64,000 bases of DNA, from contig NRSV01000058.1 in assembly GCA_002286855.1 (NCBI GenBank), forward strand, positions 124,001-188,000, given 5' to 3'. The stretch comes from Bipolaris cookei (taxonomy: Eukaryota > Ascomycota > Dothideomycetes > Pleosporales > Pleosporaceae). Made by a program: the position numbers and the translations under genes. Each line of letters begins with the position of its first letter. Positions within the stretch are counted from its first letter, which is position 1. The notes beneath the pieces are model-generated. The model made no database searches, was not told where the DNA came from, and worked only from the letters and a program-made list of their open reading frames with translations. Below, one piece after another: positions 12,044 through 23,775 of this stretch.

Positions 12044-12497
12044 TATCGTTTGTTTGAGAAGGGGTTCTTGTGCATCTGGTGCGGGCTGCAAAGTCAAACA
12101 TGGCTCTCGATGGCGGGTGGAAGGGAATTTCACGATTTGGGCGACAAGATAAAAGAAAGAGAGAGAAAAGGAGGAACGATGTTAGTATTTAATAAAAAAG
12201 AGAACACATCCTGTACCCCACTATAGTACACTAACCATGTAGTATTCTATGCCTTCCCTTCAAATATCATCATTTCCCCCAAACCAAACCAAAAAAGAAA
12301 AAAGAAAAAGGCTGATATTTTCCTCCCACGCTCAAATCAAGATGCATTCTCGATAAAGAGTTCCTCCCAGCAACATCCAAAAAAGAGGGAGTTGGAAAGT
12401 AGAATGAGTCCTTTTTACCACAACAGGTAGTAGCAAGTACAAAGAAAAGGTGGGTTTGGATGAAGAAGAAGAGAAAGGCATATTATCTTAACGGGGT
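12044..12497. other. Spacer between element A and the BAH gene
   Basis: A-rich sequence that probably includes the 3' UTR of the minus-strand BAH gene. No gene seen. Confidence 0.5.
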
Positions 12498-14163
12498 TTA
12501 CGATCCCCAAAGCAATTGTTTGACAGAGAGTACACCACATTGAAATACGGATTCGTGCATGGGCGTTGACTCGGGCGTAATTGTCTTGGTTGCATTGGGA
12601 GGCACTGGTGTTGCTGTCGTAGTGGTAATGGTGGTTGTTGTCGGCTTTGGTGAGTCCTGCATCATAGTAGCGGAAACAGCAGCATCTGACGCAGTATTTC
12701 CTTCTTCCTCTCCAGTCATCATCTTGAGACATTTAACTTGCGGCAGAGCAGCCTTGCTTGCCGGGCTCATGGATATACGTTTCCTCTTTTGGTTGGTAGA
12801 TCCGGGTGGACAGCCTCTCTTTCTTGGCGCTGCGAAGAACACACTTAGTTGGTTTAGATGGGAGAGGATGATTTGACAGTCTCACCATTCGTCTTGGCTG
12901 AGTCTGTTGGTGCAGGATCAGGATCACTCTTTACCGTGTCCTGTGGAGGATCGTCTTTGATGGTGGTAGCAACTATGACGTTTTCACTTTTTGTATCTTC
13001 AGCTACATCAGGTGAGGCGCTAGAATCAGCGGGTTTCAATGCATCTTCCGCCGCCTCAATAGCCTTGCCGCACACCAAACATAATATGTCAACGTCCCAT
13101 TGTCTTATATTGCCCTCTGATTTGGGGGTTTCTGTAATTGTAAGGCGAGTCTTGCCAGTGTCGGAGGCGCTCAGTTTAGCGTCAATGTTGGGCTTTGCAG
13201 CCAAATCATCACTGTTTGCTTTTGCACGCTTACTGGGCCGGTCCCTCTTCTTGTACTTCCCGCGTATGTCCTGGATCGCTTGCTGCTCAAGACAATGGGC
13301 ATGGAGCCAGTCTGAACAATGTGGACACTGGACCAGAAGCTCATCAGGGTTGATTGGTTGCTTGTCGATGCAATACTTGTTAAGTGTCTGCCAAGCTGTC
13401 AGTAAACAATGACGCATACAGGCAATAATACTCTTACGCTGAATGGATTGCTCTTTTTGGTGACGTCGTAGCTCTGTCTGAAGAACAACTGGTCTACTGG
13501 CAGCGGTAGGCTGTCTGGATCGTCGTTCCAGTGCACCATGTCCGCAAGAGACTGGACAGTTAGAGGTTCGATAATGTCCATGTGATTGCTGACAATGATT
13601 TCGCTGGCGCCATGGTGTGGTTGGCGGCCGCCGGGTAGGTCTTCTGGCCGATATGCCCAAAAGACTCTGAGAAATACGTGGGAGGAATCACCGGCGCGAA
13701 TCTCCAAGATTTTGGCTAGCCAACCCTCTACGGCACTAGGCGGATTGGCATCATCTGAATCTTCGCTGTTTTTGACAAAGACTAGTTGGTTTACTTGGAA
13801 CTCTTCGCTGTTGATGGTGAACTTTCGGTAGCGAGTGGTACCCTCCCAGTACAGCGCAGGCGAGATTTTGACGTGGACGGTGCTGAGCTTAGCTTCGGGA
13901 AAAGGATTCTGTTGTACGATGTTGGCATCCAGGGGCGCATCTTGACCCGGATACTTTGGGACTTTGACCTCTGCATCCGTCTTGTTGTTCTTGGTAGCGG
14001 CAACGACGGGCTTCCTGTGGTGCTTGGTGTTGGCAGCCGTGATGGTGAAGCCTTCGAAATCATCAATGGCAGACCAATCAACTTTTTGCCTCTTGGAGAC
14101 GGGGGCTTTTGGATTATGTGGGTGAGCTACATGGCCATGGATAGCTTTGCGTTTGCGGGCCAT
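12498..14163 (-). CDS. BAH-domain chromatin protein with PHD-like finger and AT-hook-like tail
   Basis: Exons 14163-13438, 13387-12886 and 12829-12498 give 519 residues. Introns are 50 bp and 56 bp with GTAAGA/GTGAGA donors and CAG acceptors, and phases agree. A basic N-terminus (MARKRKA) precedes a BAH domain (about residues 85-225; YRKFTINSEEFQVNQLVFVK, VFWAYRPEDLPGG). A partial PHD-like zinc finger follows (CIDKQPINPDELLVQCPHCS, then WLHAHCLEQ). The last exon encodes PRKRGCPPGSTNQKRKR, which resembles an AT-hook. BAH and PHD modules read nucleosomes and histone marks, so a nuclear chromatin role is likely, but I cannot name the complex. The upstream in-frame TTG at 14193 was not used; MARKRKA is the first ATG. 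Confidence 0.82.
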
Positions 14164-14521
14164 GGTGGGGGTTGCGACGGGTGTGTAGCGCAAGCAGAAA
14201 GGATATGGGCCTAATGGGCAATGGTTAGGCGGCAGCTGGGCTAGCTATAATGTGCAGATCTCAGGCGCGTAAGATGTGCTAAGACACGGAAATCAGGCGT
14301 CAGGCTAATTAGTCGGAGACAGAAGCGATGGCAAAAGTGGAAAGAGTTCGGTAGCAAAGAGTGAACAGACGCGTTATGGCAAAAGTGGATCATCCGACGC
14401 GTTATCGGCTGCCGGGCAGAACCAAAGCCACGGGTCGTCAGCAGACGTGATAGGTCACGTGTTGTGTGGCTGGGCCTGCTGTTGTGCTCCATGGTTAGTA
14501 AGCGGGTTGTAAGTGCTTGTA
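14164..14521. other. Promoter side of the BAH gene up to element B
   Basis: Contains a direct repeat around GGCAAAAGTGGA (near 14330 and 14377) and ACGCGTTATGGC/ACGCGTTATCGGC. No gene seen. TA at 14520-14521 is the left target site of element B. Confidence 0.45.
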
Positions 14522-14629
14522 TCCGTGCCAAGGCTTGACTGAATGACTCAGCCAAGTTAGCTGCGCTGACACTTGCCGCAGGCGAGTGCCGACACTCAAT
14601 ACGATGTTACCTTAAATACGATATTTTTG
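14522..14629 (+). repeat. Left terminal inverted repeat of element B
   Basis: Pairs with the reverse complement of 18513-18619. It contains an internal near-palindrome (ACACTTGCC...GGCGAGTGCC, about 14569-14590), so each end could itself fold into a hairpin. Confidence 0.82.
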
Positions 14630-14656
14630 CGCAACTCAGTTATTTTGATCCCCCTT

Positions 14657-16310
14657 ATAGCCCCTACAGTGGCTCGATTGCAAACCTCAATTAATGATCG
14701 CATTGTGGAGATCTTAGGCTCTATCAAAGATATCCCAAAGCCCAATTTTAAGCAGCTTGCGCGTGAGCACGGTGTTCCATACCAGCGATTACTCGCCCGA
14801 TCAAAGGACCGCCCAACAGATTCTAAACGTCTTTCTAGCACATACAAGCTTGCTGAGGCGTAAGACCTAGCACTGTACGGTTATATCGCACGCCTTGATA
14901 AACTTGACGTTTGTGTACGACTGCCTATGATTGTATCGTGTGCCAATCATCTTCTTCAACAAGCTCATAATGGTCCTGGTCCTCCACCAACTGCAAGCTC
15001 GTGATGGGCAAAACGATGGCTCAAACGGCAACCTGAGCTTCACGTACGACAACAGCGATCTCTCAATCCTAATCGCGCACTAGCGCATGATTCAGACTCC
15101 ATTATTAAGTGGTTTGATACCTTTGCTAGCCTGATTCAGACGCATGGTATCCCACCGTCAGGTATCTGGAACTTCGACGAGACTGGCTTCCACATTGGGA
15201 TTGGAAAAGACCAGTGGGTTGTTACTTTTGACCCTCGCCGCCGTGTCTACTTACCGACGCCTGATAATCGTGCATCATTGACTGTAACCGAGTGCGTCAA
15301 TGCCGCAGGCCACGCCACGCCACCAATGATCATTATCGAAGGCGACGCACTCCTTGAGCGCTACTTCACCGATTTACCTGATAACTACCTTATTGCGCAC
15401 AGCGACAGTGGCTACACAAACGATCAATTGAGTTTGGAGTGGGTAAAGCACTTTATACAACAGAGCCAGAAGCATATTCAAGGGGTATATCGGCTGCTTT
15501 TATTCGACAGATTTGATTCACACTGCTCCCAAGAGTTTCTGGAAGTCCTTGAGGATCACAACGTTATCGCCTATCGCCTGCCTCCACATACATTTCAATT
15601 TCTCCAACCACTTGATATGGGCTGTTTCCAGCCGTACAAGCACTGGTACGTGCAGGGTGTTGATCATGCAACCCGAACAGGCTGTACAGCTTTCAACAAA
15701 GTTGAGTTCTTGGCTACTATCAAGTCAATCCGCGCCTATACATTCAAGTCCCGTACAATACAAAAAAGATAGCAGGACTCAGGATTACATCGATTGAATA
15801 TCAAGCACGTCAAGAATAATATACAGAGAGATTTTGCTGATTGGGATGCTGATTGCCAAGATGCTGGTAGCATAGCAACGCTACTATAGATGGAACACCA
15901 CCACCATCAGAGCTAAACACGCCTCTAACAATCCGGACGCTTAAGCACAATATTTAATGTTGCCTGGAGAATGAGGAGCTTAGCGAGAATGTAAAACGTA
16001 CGCTGTTTGGAGCGTACAATATGTCTGTTGCTGGAGACCAAGCAATTGGTGAACTGCGCACTATGACTTTAATTGCACAATTGCGGCGATCACGTCAACA
16101 CAGGACCCGTACGATTTTTAAATCTTCAATGGGGGTTATTTACTTCCATCCGGCACGAAATATAGTTCAAAATAAGCTTGCAGCTGAGTTAGGCTAGCTT
16201 AAGTTTGAGTATTCAAAGATGAAGGGCATGCCGATTATGGAAAAAGAAGCGGCATTTCCAAGCTTACCAACCAGTACACGAACAATTACAGCATGTATGG
16301 GCATCAATGC
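14657..16310 (+). pseudogene. DDE transposase of element B, inactivated
   Basis: Homology begins at 14657 with ATA GCC CCT, where the start ATG appears to have become ATA. A helix-turn-helix N-terminus (PNFKQLAREHGVPYQRLL) leads to the DDE core. All three catalytic aspartates survive: NFDETGF, LLLFDRFDSH and LQPLDMGCF. The frame is broken by TAA at 14861-14863 (CAA expected), TGA at 15002-15004 (CGA expected) and TAG at 15770-15772. Transposase-like peptide fragments continue in other frames to about 16310, for example TLFGAYNMSVAGDQ. The protein type differs from that of elements A and C: it has no CCHC knuckle and a different N-terminus. Confidence 0.83.
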
Positions 16311-16393
16311 GTGCTGCTAGACTACTGGTGTATGAAAATCAGTATGAGAACTGGCATGGTTGAGTAATTATTCAATAACATGTCTAGGTTGTA

Positions 16394-16444
16394 ACGTACT
16401 TTACGGGTTCGCGGTCTACTTTTGCTAAGCCCCCACCAAAACCA
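16394..16444 (+). repeat. Left terminal inverted repeat of element C
   Basis: ACGTACTTTACGGGTTCGCG at the start; matches the reverse complement of 18459-18509 except for C/T differences and one base of the C run. Confidence 0.85.
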
Positions 16445-16528
16445 CCACGTTATAGCGCAGAATAGCCCACTTTGGCCCTATATTGTGTAATGCGATACAA
16501 GATATCATTTAGAGTCTACTTCTACTAC

Positions 16529-18443
16529 TTACTTATATGTTCGTGCGTTATACCCAGTCATATTGCACCGTCTACACCGTTGTTGAGATGGTTCACCCGC
16601 TTCAGCGTCTACCCGCCTCTTTAACTCCTTCCCATCACTACGTGCGCCAAATTCTATAAGATCGGATAAGCGCGCCCCATCTTCAACTATCAAGGTCCCC
16701 CCTGCCCCCTCCCGCTTTCTTTTGTGCGATTTTCGTCGTGTTGCAGCCTCATTTGCTGCCTTAAGCTCAGCTATCTCCCGTTGCGCCAAGGTCAGCTTAT
16801 GTGTAATAATTGCTGCCCCCTTTGAGACCTTCTCAAAGGCCTCCACTATAGAATTTGGTGAGCTATCTATGTCTCTGAATTCTTGCCTTCACAAGCGTTT
16901 ATTGCGACCCTAATTCAAGGGTATTGCTTGGAGTTTGCGACTCCCAGAGCTCATTGTTAGGTAGTAGTGGTGATGGAGTACGCAACTGCACATCAAGGGC
17001 TGAAAAAACCCGTTCTAGATCAAATGGGACCAATTCAGTCGCTCAAAATCCTCCTTGGATATTACTAGGAGTAATTTAGCTGTCAAAGGCGCGCTTAAAG
17101 TAAGGCAGGAACTCTTGTTTCGTGATGTGGTTGATCCGGCTGCGCATGAGCGCTTCGACTTGGCATCCATATGCCTGCTTTAGAGGGGTAAAACAGCCTA
17201 CACCAAGTGGCTGTAAGAGGTGAGACGGGTGTGGAGGCATACAAAGAGTAACAATATTGTTATCTTTGTAGTAATTTTGGAAATCTAGCGAGTTATGGCT
17301 GCCTACTACTTTCTTCTTTGCATGTCCATTAAAGTACTGCAACCACTCTAGACCAAGCTCATTGGTCGTCTATTCATTCTCAGAGACTCCAATAACCCAG
17401 TTCTGGGCTAAATCACCATCCTTGTACCAGCTTGAGAGGTGGTGGCGCGCCTTGAGGATAATGAAGGGTGGAATGGCCCACCCGGTCGCATTAATGCCCT
17501 AGATAACCGTTACCCACTCCCTATTACCTGGCTGGGTTGTCTTTGGCCGTCCTCATTTTTCTGAAGCTGTAACAACTGCTCTAGTTGTTATCTGGCCCAT
17601 TATGAAGCCTGTCTCATCAGAGTTGTACGTGCCTTCATCCTGGATACCATACTTGACTTTCATGCTGGCTACTAGGCTAAACCAGTCATGAATAGCTTTA
17701 GGATCTTCGCAGAGGGTTCTTCTGTAGTCGCACTTGCGATTAGAACACGTTTTGAGCCCAGGGCGGCGCTTGACGAACGTACTGGGTCAGTTTTGTCCAA
17801 CCTGGCCTATGGTTATTATTATTATTTCATTATAGTCTATATGCAGCTCGGGGCTGTGCAAGAATTTTGCCAAAGGCTGTTTTATGGGGTTTATTGACAG
17901 ATAGGGGAGTTTCAGATATGTAGTGTGGCTATGGTGCGTCGGCCTTTGTCAAGTTAAGCAATAGCTATTGATTACTAGACGCCCGTTGCTAAAGAGCAGT
18001 TTGATGACAGAAAGCGATGTTAGATAGCAAAGCAATCCTCCAGCGGGCTCTTTTGGGGAGAAAGGAAAAAAGTTCTACTATTTAGTTTTATAGAGTAACT
18101 CTCTCGTTCCAACTTGGCCTAGATTGCGCTCAGCACGCAAAGAATTGGCCATATCAGCCACATCAGCCACATCTGCGAGCCTAGGGGGAAATCCTCGCGC
18201 AACAAGCTCAATTATATGCTTAACAACTACATCCTCCTCAAGCTTAGTTAGATTCATTATTTTAGGCCAGCGATCTGCCTGTGAAGGTCGTCTGTCGCGT
18301 CGACTGCGTAGTGTTGTACGAGAGACGTTGTAGATAGCCACATCGCGTCGCTCTAAGAGTTTTGGGTCTTATTTAAGAGCTTAAAGAGCAAGCTGTATTT
18401 GACATTCAGTAGAAGGCTGTAAGTACTGTTGTTGTTGCGACAT
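16529..18443 (-). pseudogene. Pogo-like transposase of element C, inactivated
   Basis: Starts MSQQQQYLQPSTECQIQ at 18443. Stop codons follow at 18381-18383, 18369-18371 and 18078-18080, all in the original frame. The core is recognisable at 17342-17076 (NIVTLCMPPHPSHLLQPL) in that same frame. A small deletion has removed the region with the second catalytic Asp: the sequence runs KKKVVGSHNSLDF with no LDGH motif. The third motif reads LGVGCF, so its Asp is also lost. The C-terminal tail (16846-16529), in a shifted frame, repeats the basic coiled region and a damaged zinc knuckle in which the last Cys is Tyr. Confidence 0.85.
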
Positions 18444-18458
18444 TAGGGTGTAGTGGGT

Positions 18459-18509
18459 GTTTTGGTGGGGGGCTTAGCAAAAGTGGACCGCGAACCCGTG
18501 AGGTACGTT
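18459..18509 (-). repeat. Right terminal inverted repeat of element C
   Basis: Ends GAGGTACGT immediately before TA at 18510-18511. Confidence 0.85.
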
Positions 18510-18512
18510 ACA

Positions 18513-18619
18513 AGAAAATATCGTATTGAAGGTAATATCGTATTGAACGTCGGCACTCACCGCAGGCGAGTGCCAGCGCAACCGACTTAGCTTAGTAATT
18601 AGCTAAGCCTTGGCCCGGA
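18513..18619 (-). repeat. Right terminal inverted repeat of element B
   Basis: Reverse complement starts TCCGGGCCAAGGCTTAGC. It contains the hairpin-forming GGCACTCACCGCAGGCGAGT (18552-18571) and is followed by TA at 18620-18621. Confidence 0.82.
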
Positions 18620-19556
18620 TAGCATATATGTGTGTACAGTAGAAGTAAGTAGCAGGATTGGGCGAGGGTCATGCCGGACGGGGGGTGCTGGGCATGTGAT
18701 CAGCCCATGGAAGTGCAAGGGAGAAGAATACCCCAGATTCCATTTTTGCATAGCGTGCACCTGCAGCGCAAAAAACAAATATTACCAAGCCCGCAACAAG
18801 GCCATGCTGCACTGCCACAACATCATCATAGTCACCATCACCACCGCATAAGATGACAGGTGCCGACTGCCCGAGCACAAGTGGGCAGCGGCCTTTTTAG
18901 TCTAGCACGGGCGTCCGAATGCGCTTCAATACGGCTCTAGACCAATGAATAAGCGTGCTGTGACCACTGTCGTCCTCGGACCAAGCGCTGCATTAGGAGG
19001 CTGCCAGGCCTTCGCCGCCAAGACGCGCCCGTCAAGGTGTTTGTTCGTTCAAGAGGCTCTGGAGCGGCCAGTCGTCAGGACCATGGGAATGTAGTGGTAT
19101 GCAGCCGGTCATGATGGCATACGCTCGATGGCGCCGCATTGGGTCCATGTTGAACACGACGGCCTACTCTTTCGCCGATCGTTTGAACCCTTCCGCGTCA
19201 TAGCCTGCGCCATCCCTGTCATGCGCCCAGAAATTCCTCCACAAGTCTAACATGACCGCGCTGCTCCGATATGCACTACATAGATCTACCGCTCTTTTAC
19301 TCCCTCTAGCCCCAATAATCCCTTCTCCCCATCCTTTTGTCTCCCGTATTCTCTCAGTCCTCCCGTCGCTCGTTCCCCCTCAGATCGCCTCTGTCCCTGC
19401 TGTCGACGCCCCTTGAGCGAGCCGTGTCCTTTGTGGCTGGCGCGACTGGTCCAGTACCATCGACATTGCACGCGCTGCTCCAGAGCACCTGCATTATTCG
19501 TCTGCTGTCCGCCCGTCTCTCCCTCAAGTCCCTAGACCCTCTCGCTCGTCGCTGCC
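18620..19556. other. Spacer upstream of the Caf120-like gene
   Basis: Promoter and probable 5' UTR. The last 250 bp are pyrimidine-rich, as is common upstream of ascomycete genes. No gene recognised. Confidence 0.5.
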
Positions 19557-22500
19557 ATGGGTCGTCCCAAGAGAGGTAAATATTGCGCCCCGCTGCAACC
19601 CTTTCTCTGCGCTTCATCATGCCCCCGTCGTCGCCTTTGGAACAAACAGTTGCTAATGTTGCGCCTCGCTCGCCCCCTACAGTCCTCTCTTTCATGTCAC
19701 AATGGGGTGGCCTACCAAATACCCTGCATAAAAATCCTCCCTCTGCAGGACCCTCTCCAGGCTCTACGTCCCCCGCTGCTCCACTTTCACCTGCAATGAG
19801 ACAGCCAGGAGCCTCGCCAAATCTCGCCCACTCCGCCACCGCCCTCGAAAGCTACAACAATGAGCGCCCACCTTCTCGAACCGCTGGGCGTGAGCGCAGT
19901 GACTCGCGAGCCTCTGTACGCCCCATGTCCATGATCCAGACATACCAGCCACCTGTCATGGAGGTGGGCCAGGACACGTTACCTGAGCTGCAGCGCATCT
20001 TCATGTTTCTCAACAGCCATTCCAACAAGCTGTACCAGGAAGGCTACTTTCTCAGGTTTCATGACACCGACTCTCGTACGTCGATCCACCATGTCACGCA
20101 TGCTTGGCCTGTGATACTGATAGCATGCAGGCGGCCGTCCTCCTCCAGACCGAAAGTGGCAAGAGTACTTTGTCCAGCTTGTGGGCACCATTCTCTCGCT
20201 GTGGGATGCGAGTGCCCTCGATCAGGCAGGCGGCGAGGGTGAGGTGATACCGACGTTTATCAACCTTACCGATGCCGCTATTCATATGGTAGTTCCCTAC
20301 CTGACCTCGCCATGCAGGCCATCACTAACCGAGCTAGATCCCTTCCATGACCCTTAAAGACGGCAAGAAGCTCGATAATATCCTCAGCGTGTCAACCGCT
20401 GCTAGCAACAAATACCTCTTCCATTTTGACTCGTACCACGCCCTAACGCAATGGACTGCTGGCATCCGCCTGGCCATGTTCGAACACACCACTCTCTCCG
20501 AGGCATACACAGGCGCATTGATTGCAGGCAAGGGCAAGTCACTCAACAACATCCGTGTCATACTAGACCGGCAGTGCGCAAAGTACGAAGACTGGGTCCG
20601 CGTTCGCTTCGGAGCTGGCACTCCTTGGCGCCGCTGCTGGTGCGTCGTATCTCCACCGGACGAAAAGGAGTGGATGAAGCTACAGAAAATACATAAGAAG
20701 GGCAGTTCTTACGAGCGACCACCAGTTCTGAAAGGCGATATCAAATTCTACGACACTAAAAAAGTCACCAAGAGAACAAAGGCCATCGCCACAGTCAAGG
20801 ATGCGTACTCCTGCTATGCCATTTACCCGCAATCAAAACCGCTCATTGACCAGTCCACCCTAGTCAAGATTGAGGGCAAGATTACTGTTCACTCGAACCC
20901 AGAGAGCACAACAGAAGGATTTGTTTTTGTTTTGCCAGAAACGCGGCCTGCTATTTCAGGTTTCGAAATCATGCTTCAATTTCTCTTCCCCGTATTTGAC
21001 ACGTTCGCTTTGTACGGACGGCCTAAGAAGCTAATCGCCGATGTCCTTGACACACGAGGATTGATGTTTGCCATGCCGTCAGATCGACGATACGGATACT
21101 TGGAAATGTGGGACGTCGTGGGCTTGATCAACACACAAGGCAGTGACAAATGGTCGGAGCGTCAGTGGAGAAAACAGTTGAAGGATCTTACTTCAACCCG
21201 TATGAACACTTTGAGTTCTGACGCTGGTTCCGTATACAATCGAGCTAGCCGCAGAAACACCGTAGGTCGTGCCGGTTTCACTCGTAGCTTACGTTTCGAA
21301 GATCACGGCTCGGTCCGCTCCAGCCCATCTACACGCCAGTCATCACCTAGTAGGAAGACGCTCCAGGATCTTGAAGTGCAACCACCGCGTCGGATTGGAA
21401 CTGCACCAGCTGCAGACCCATTTGGTACCCCGCGCCATCAACGCTCCGTATCCGAGCAAGTCAATGGTCGCAGCCAAACGACATCATCAAGATTTGTACC
21501 GGATCAAGCATCAATTGAAGACGAAAATCCGCCAACGCCCCCTGAGCATCGTATATTCAACGTGACTCTACAAGACGGAGCTGTACAGCCATATGACAGC
21601 TCAGATTACGATGAAAGTCCTTCGAGAGAACCACATGACCTGCCGCTGCTTCCTACAGACTTGGCCGCTCCACCCCAGGGCAACGTCGATCTACCCCCAA
21701 CCCAGGAACATGCCGCCAACCAGAAGCCGCCCATCCGGCCCAACATTCCCATGGCAAAGCCGAACCCAGCTGTTGACTCCGCTACACTTCAGCAGATGGC
21801 CGATGCCGTACATACACCATTGCAACCCGGCTTGGCTTATTCAAGCGGTGTCGCGGCTTGGAGAGGCCAGGAGAGCATTCAAAGCAGGCGAAGCGGCGAT
21901 TACGCTGATCAAGGACAGATGATGTCTCTCGACGTCACCTCAAGACCACCTCCAACAAATCAAAACTCGATCAACCGTTTGTCCACTATTCCTGCATCGC
22001 CTTATGTTGAGCATTCGGAGTTTGTCGATCCTCCAAATACCTACCAGCCAGTTGCCCCGCCTGTCCCAGAGCATAGTGAGTTACCGCAACAGCCACAAAG
22101 CCAAGAGCTTCCTTTCCGCCCGTACCCGGAAAATGGCAGCATCACACGCAAGCCAGTGCCAGGTCCGTCTCCCCTCGCCTCGCAAGAGGATGACACTCTC
22201 TCGACCAATAGCTCAAGACTCGACAGTTTACAACACGACGTAGTCGACCTCGAAGCACTCGATGCTCTCAACATGGCCCAGGCAACTTTGGCTCGTCGGC
22301 CCAGCGCATCAAGCAGTCGTTACGAAGACGATGCTGCATCTACATCGACACCGGACTATGCTAGCATTGTTGAGGAGGAACCACAGCCTCCCCCACGCCG
22401 ACTTCCTCAAAGACGTGAGGATCGCCCCAGAAGTGGCGTGTTGACAATCATTGGAGACCCCAACGTGAAGGCTCCTGTAGACCAAGACCCACATGGATAC

Positions 22501-23775
22501 AAGTCTATACTAGACCCGGCCCAAGCACCGGCTGAGGTCCCCGACATTGACTTTGGACCGACCTATGCTCTAGATTTCAATGAAAAACGCCCAGGTACTA
22601 GCGGAACCATGACACAAGTGCTGCACGACGGTGGTGCCTCACGATCCAAAGAAAATCTTGCGACAACTCCAAACGAGCACAAGAGGGCTTCATATATTTC
22701 TGCAGGTAGTTCGCCTCACTTGCCTTTGCATGTGCGCAGTGGCTCCGACTCCCCAAAGATTCAAGATTCACGGCAGGTGCCCTGGCAACCAGCCGCGCCC
22801 CCAACCCATCAGCCAGATAAACAAAAGCTGGATCCTCAGGACTGGGTAATGCACCGCGCGTCTATGCAGCAGCCTAAGATGTATGGGCATGGGAGGAGCA
22901 AGTCGCACACGCCTCCACCTTTCGTTCGCACACCTTCCGGGGATTGGAGCCAAGTTCAGCGATCTCCGTATAAATCCTCAGGAATGGTCCGCCCACCTAG
23001 TCGTCCATTAAGCTGTGGGGTAGACACACTACTCGAGCAACGACCCACGACATTGTCAGCTCGAGAACAAGAACAGGTGGCGCGAATGACAAACACACCC
23101 CTTCTTGACCTCTCGCAAAACTCCAAGAAGTCGCAAGAGGAGCCCCCTACGGGGTTAACCGGGCTCATTGATAACCGCGAAAAGGAGAGGGCTGCGTCAA
23201 AAATCAATCGTCACAGTTATTCAGCAGCTATGCAAGTCGAGATTGATAGGCGTACCCTGCAGAATCAGCAACGACAAATCATGGAAGCCCAACAGCGTCA
23301 GCAAATGATGATGCAACAACATATGCAACAGCAGTATGCCATGGCGCAAAGCACGTATGCCCCAAGCATGATGGGAACGCCAAGCGGCATGGCAGCACCA
23401 AGTGTGATGGGTACCCCTAGTGTGATGGGTACCCCCAGCGTCATGGGCATGCCTACAGGTCCCGGCACACCATCCGGCGCATCTGCTATGGGTTACTCCA
23501 CACCAAATCAGATGCACCCAATGTATCAGCAGCAGCAATATTTCCCACAGCAGGCATCGACACCATATATGCAGGTTCCTGGTGCTTGGACCACACCAAC
23601 AGGGCAAATGCTACAAGGACAATACTTTCCTCAACAGCCCATGCAAGGCTATAGCAACGTGAGCCAGCAGCAGCAGCAACAGGCACCGACACAAGCATAT
23701 GGTGCGAGCTTTGATCAGGCACAAGAGGCAGCGAGACACTCTTACCATCACCAGCAGGGCCATTTTCGACGATGA
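19557..23775 (+). CDS. PH-domain protein of the Caf120/Skg3 family
   Basis: Exons 19557-19575, 19683-20075, 20131-20288 and 20338-23775 give about 1335 residues. The first exon codes only MGRPKR plus one base and is followed by a 107-bp intron with a TGCTAATG branch point. A conserved block (LPELQRIFMFLNSHSNKLYQ) leads into a split PH domain (about residues 115-290; KWQEYFVQLVGTILSLWD, NKYLFHFDSYHALTQWTAGI). A second conserved stretch runs to about residue 430 (RYGYLEMWDVVGLINTQG). The rest is long, disordered, Pro/Gln/Ser-rich and ends in Gln- and Met-rich tracts. In yeast, Caf120 associates with the CCR4-NOT mRNA decay complex, while its paralogue Skg3 sits at growth sites. The family call is firm; the exact role here is inferred. 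Confidence 0.83.
23401..23454 (+). repeat. Three 18-bp tandem units inside the PH-protein gene
   Basis: Units at 23401-23418, 23419-23436 and 23437-23454 encode SVMGTP, SVMGTP and SVMGMP. They are in frame, so copy-number change would not break the protein. Confidence 0.85.

Larger units (their letters stand above)
16394..18509. mobile_element. Pogo-like DNA transposon C, nested in element B
   Basis: A 2116-bp element flanked by TA (16392-16393; 18510-18511). Terminal inverted repeats of about 50 bp begin ACGTACYTYACGGGTTCG. It sits just inside the right TIR of element B. Its minus-strand transposase is of the same subfamily as that of element A but is also dead. Confidence 0.87.
14522..18619. 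mobile_element. Pogo-like DNA transposon B, interrupted by element C
   Basis: Both ends begin TCCGKGCCAAGGCTT after a TA (14520-14521; 18620-18621). The terminal inverted repeats are about 108 bp. Without the nested element C and its duplicated TA the element is about 1980 bp. The plus-strand transposase is inactivated. Because C lies intact within B, B is the older insertion. Confidence 0.85.
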
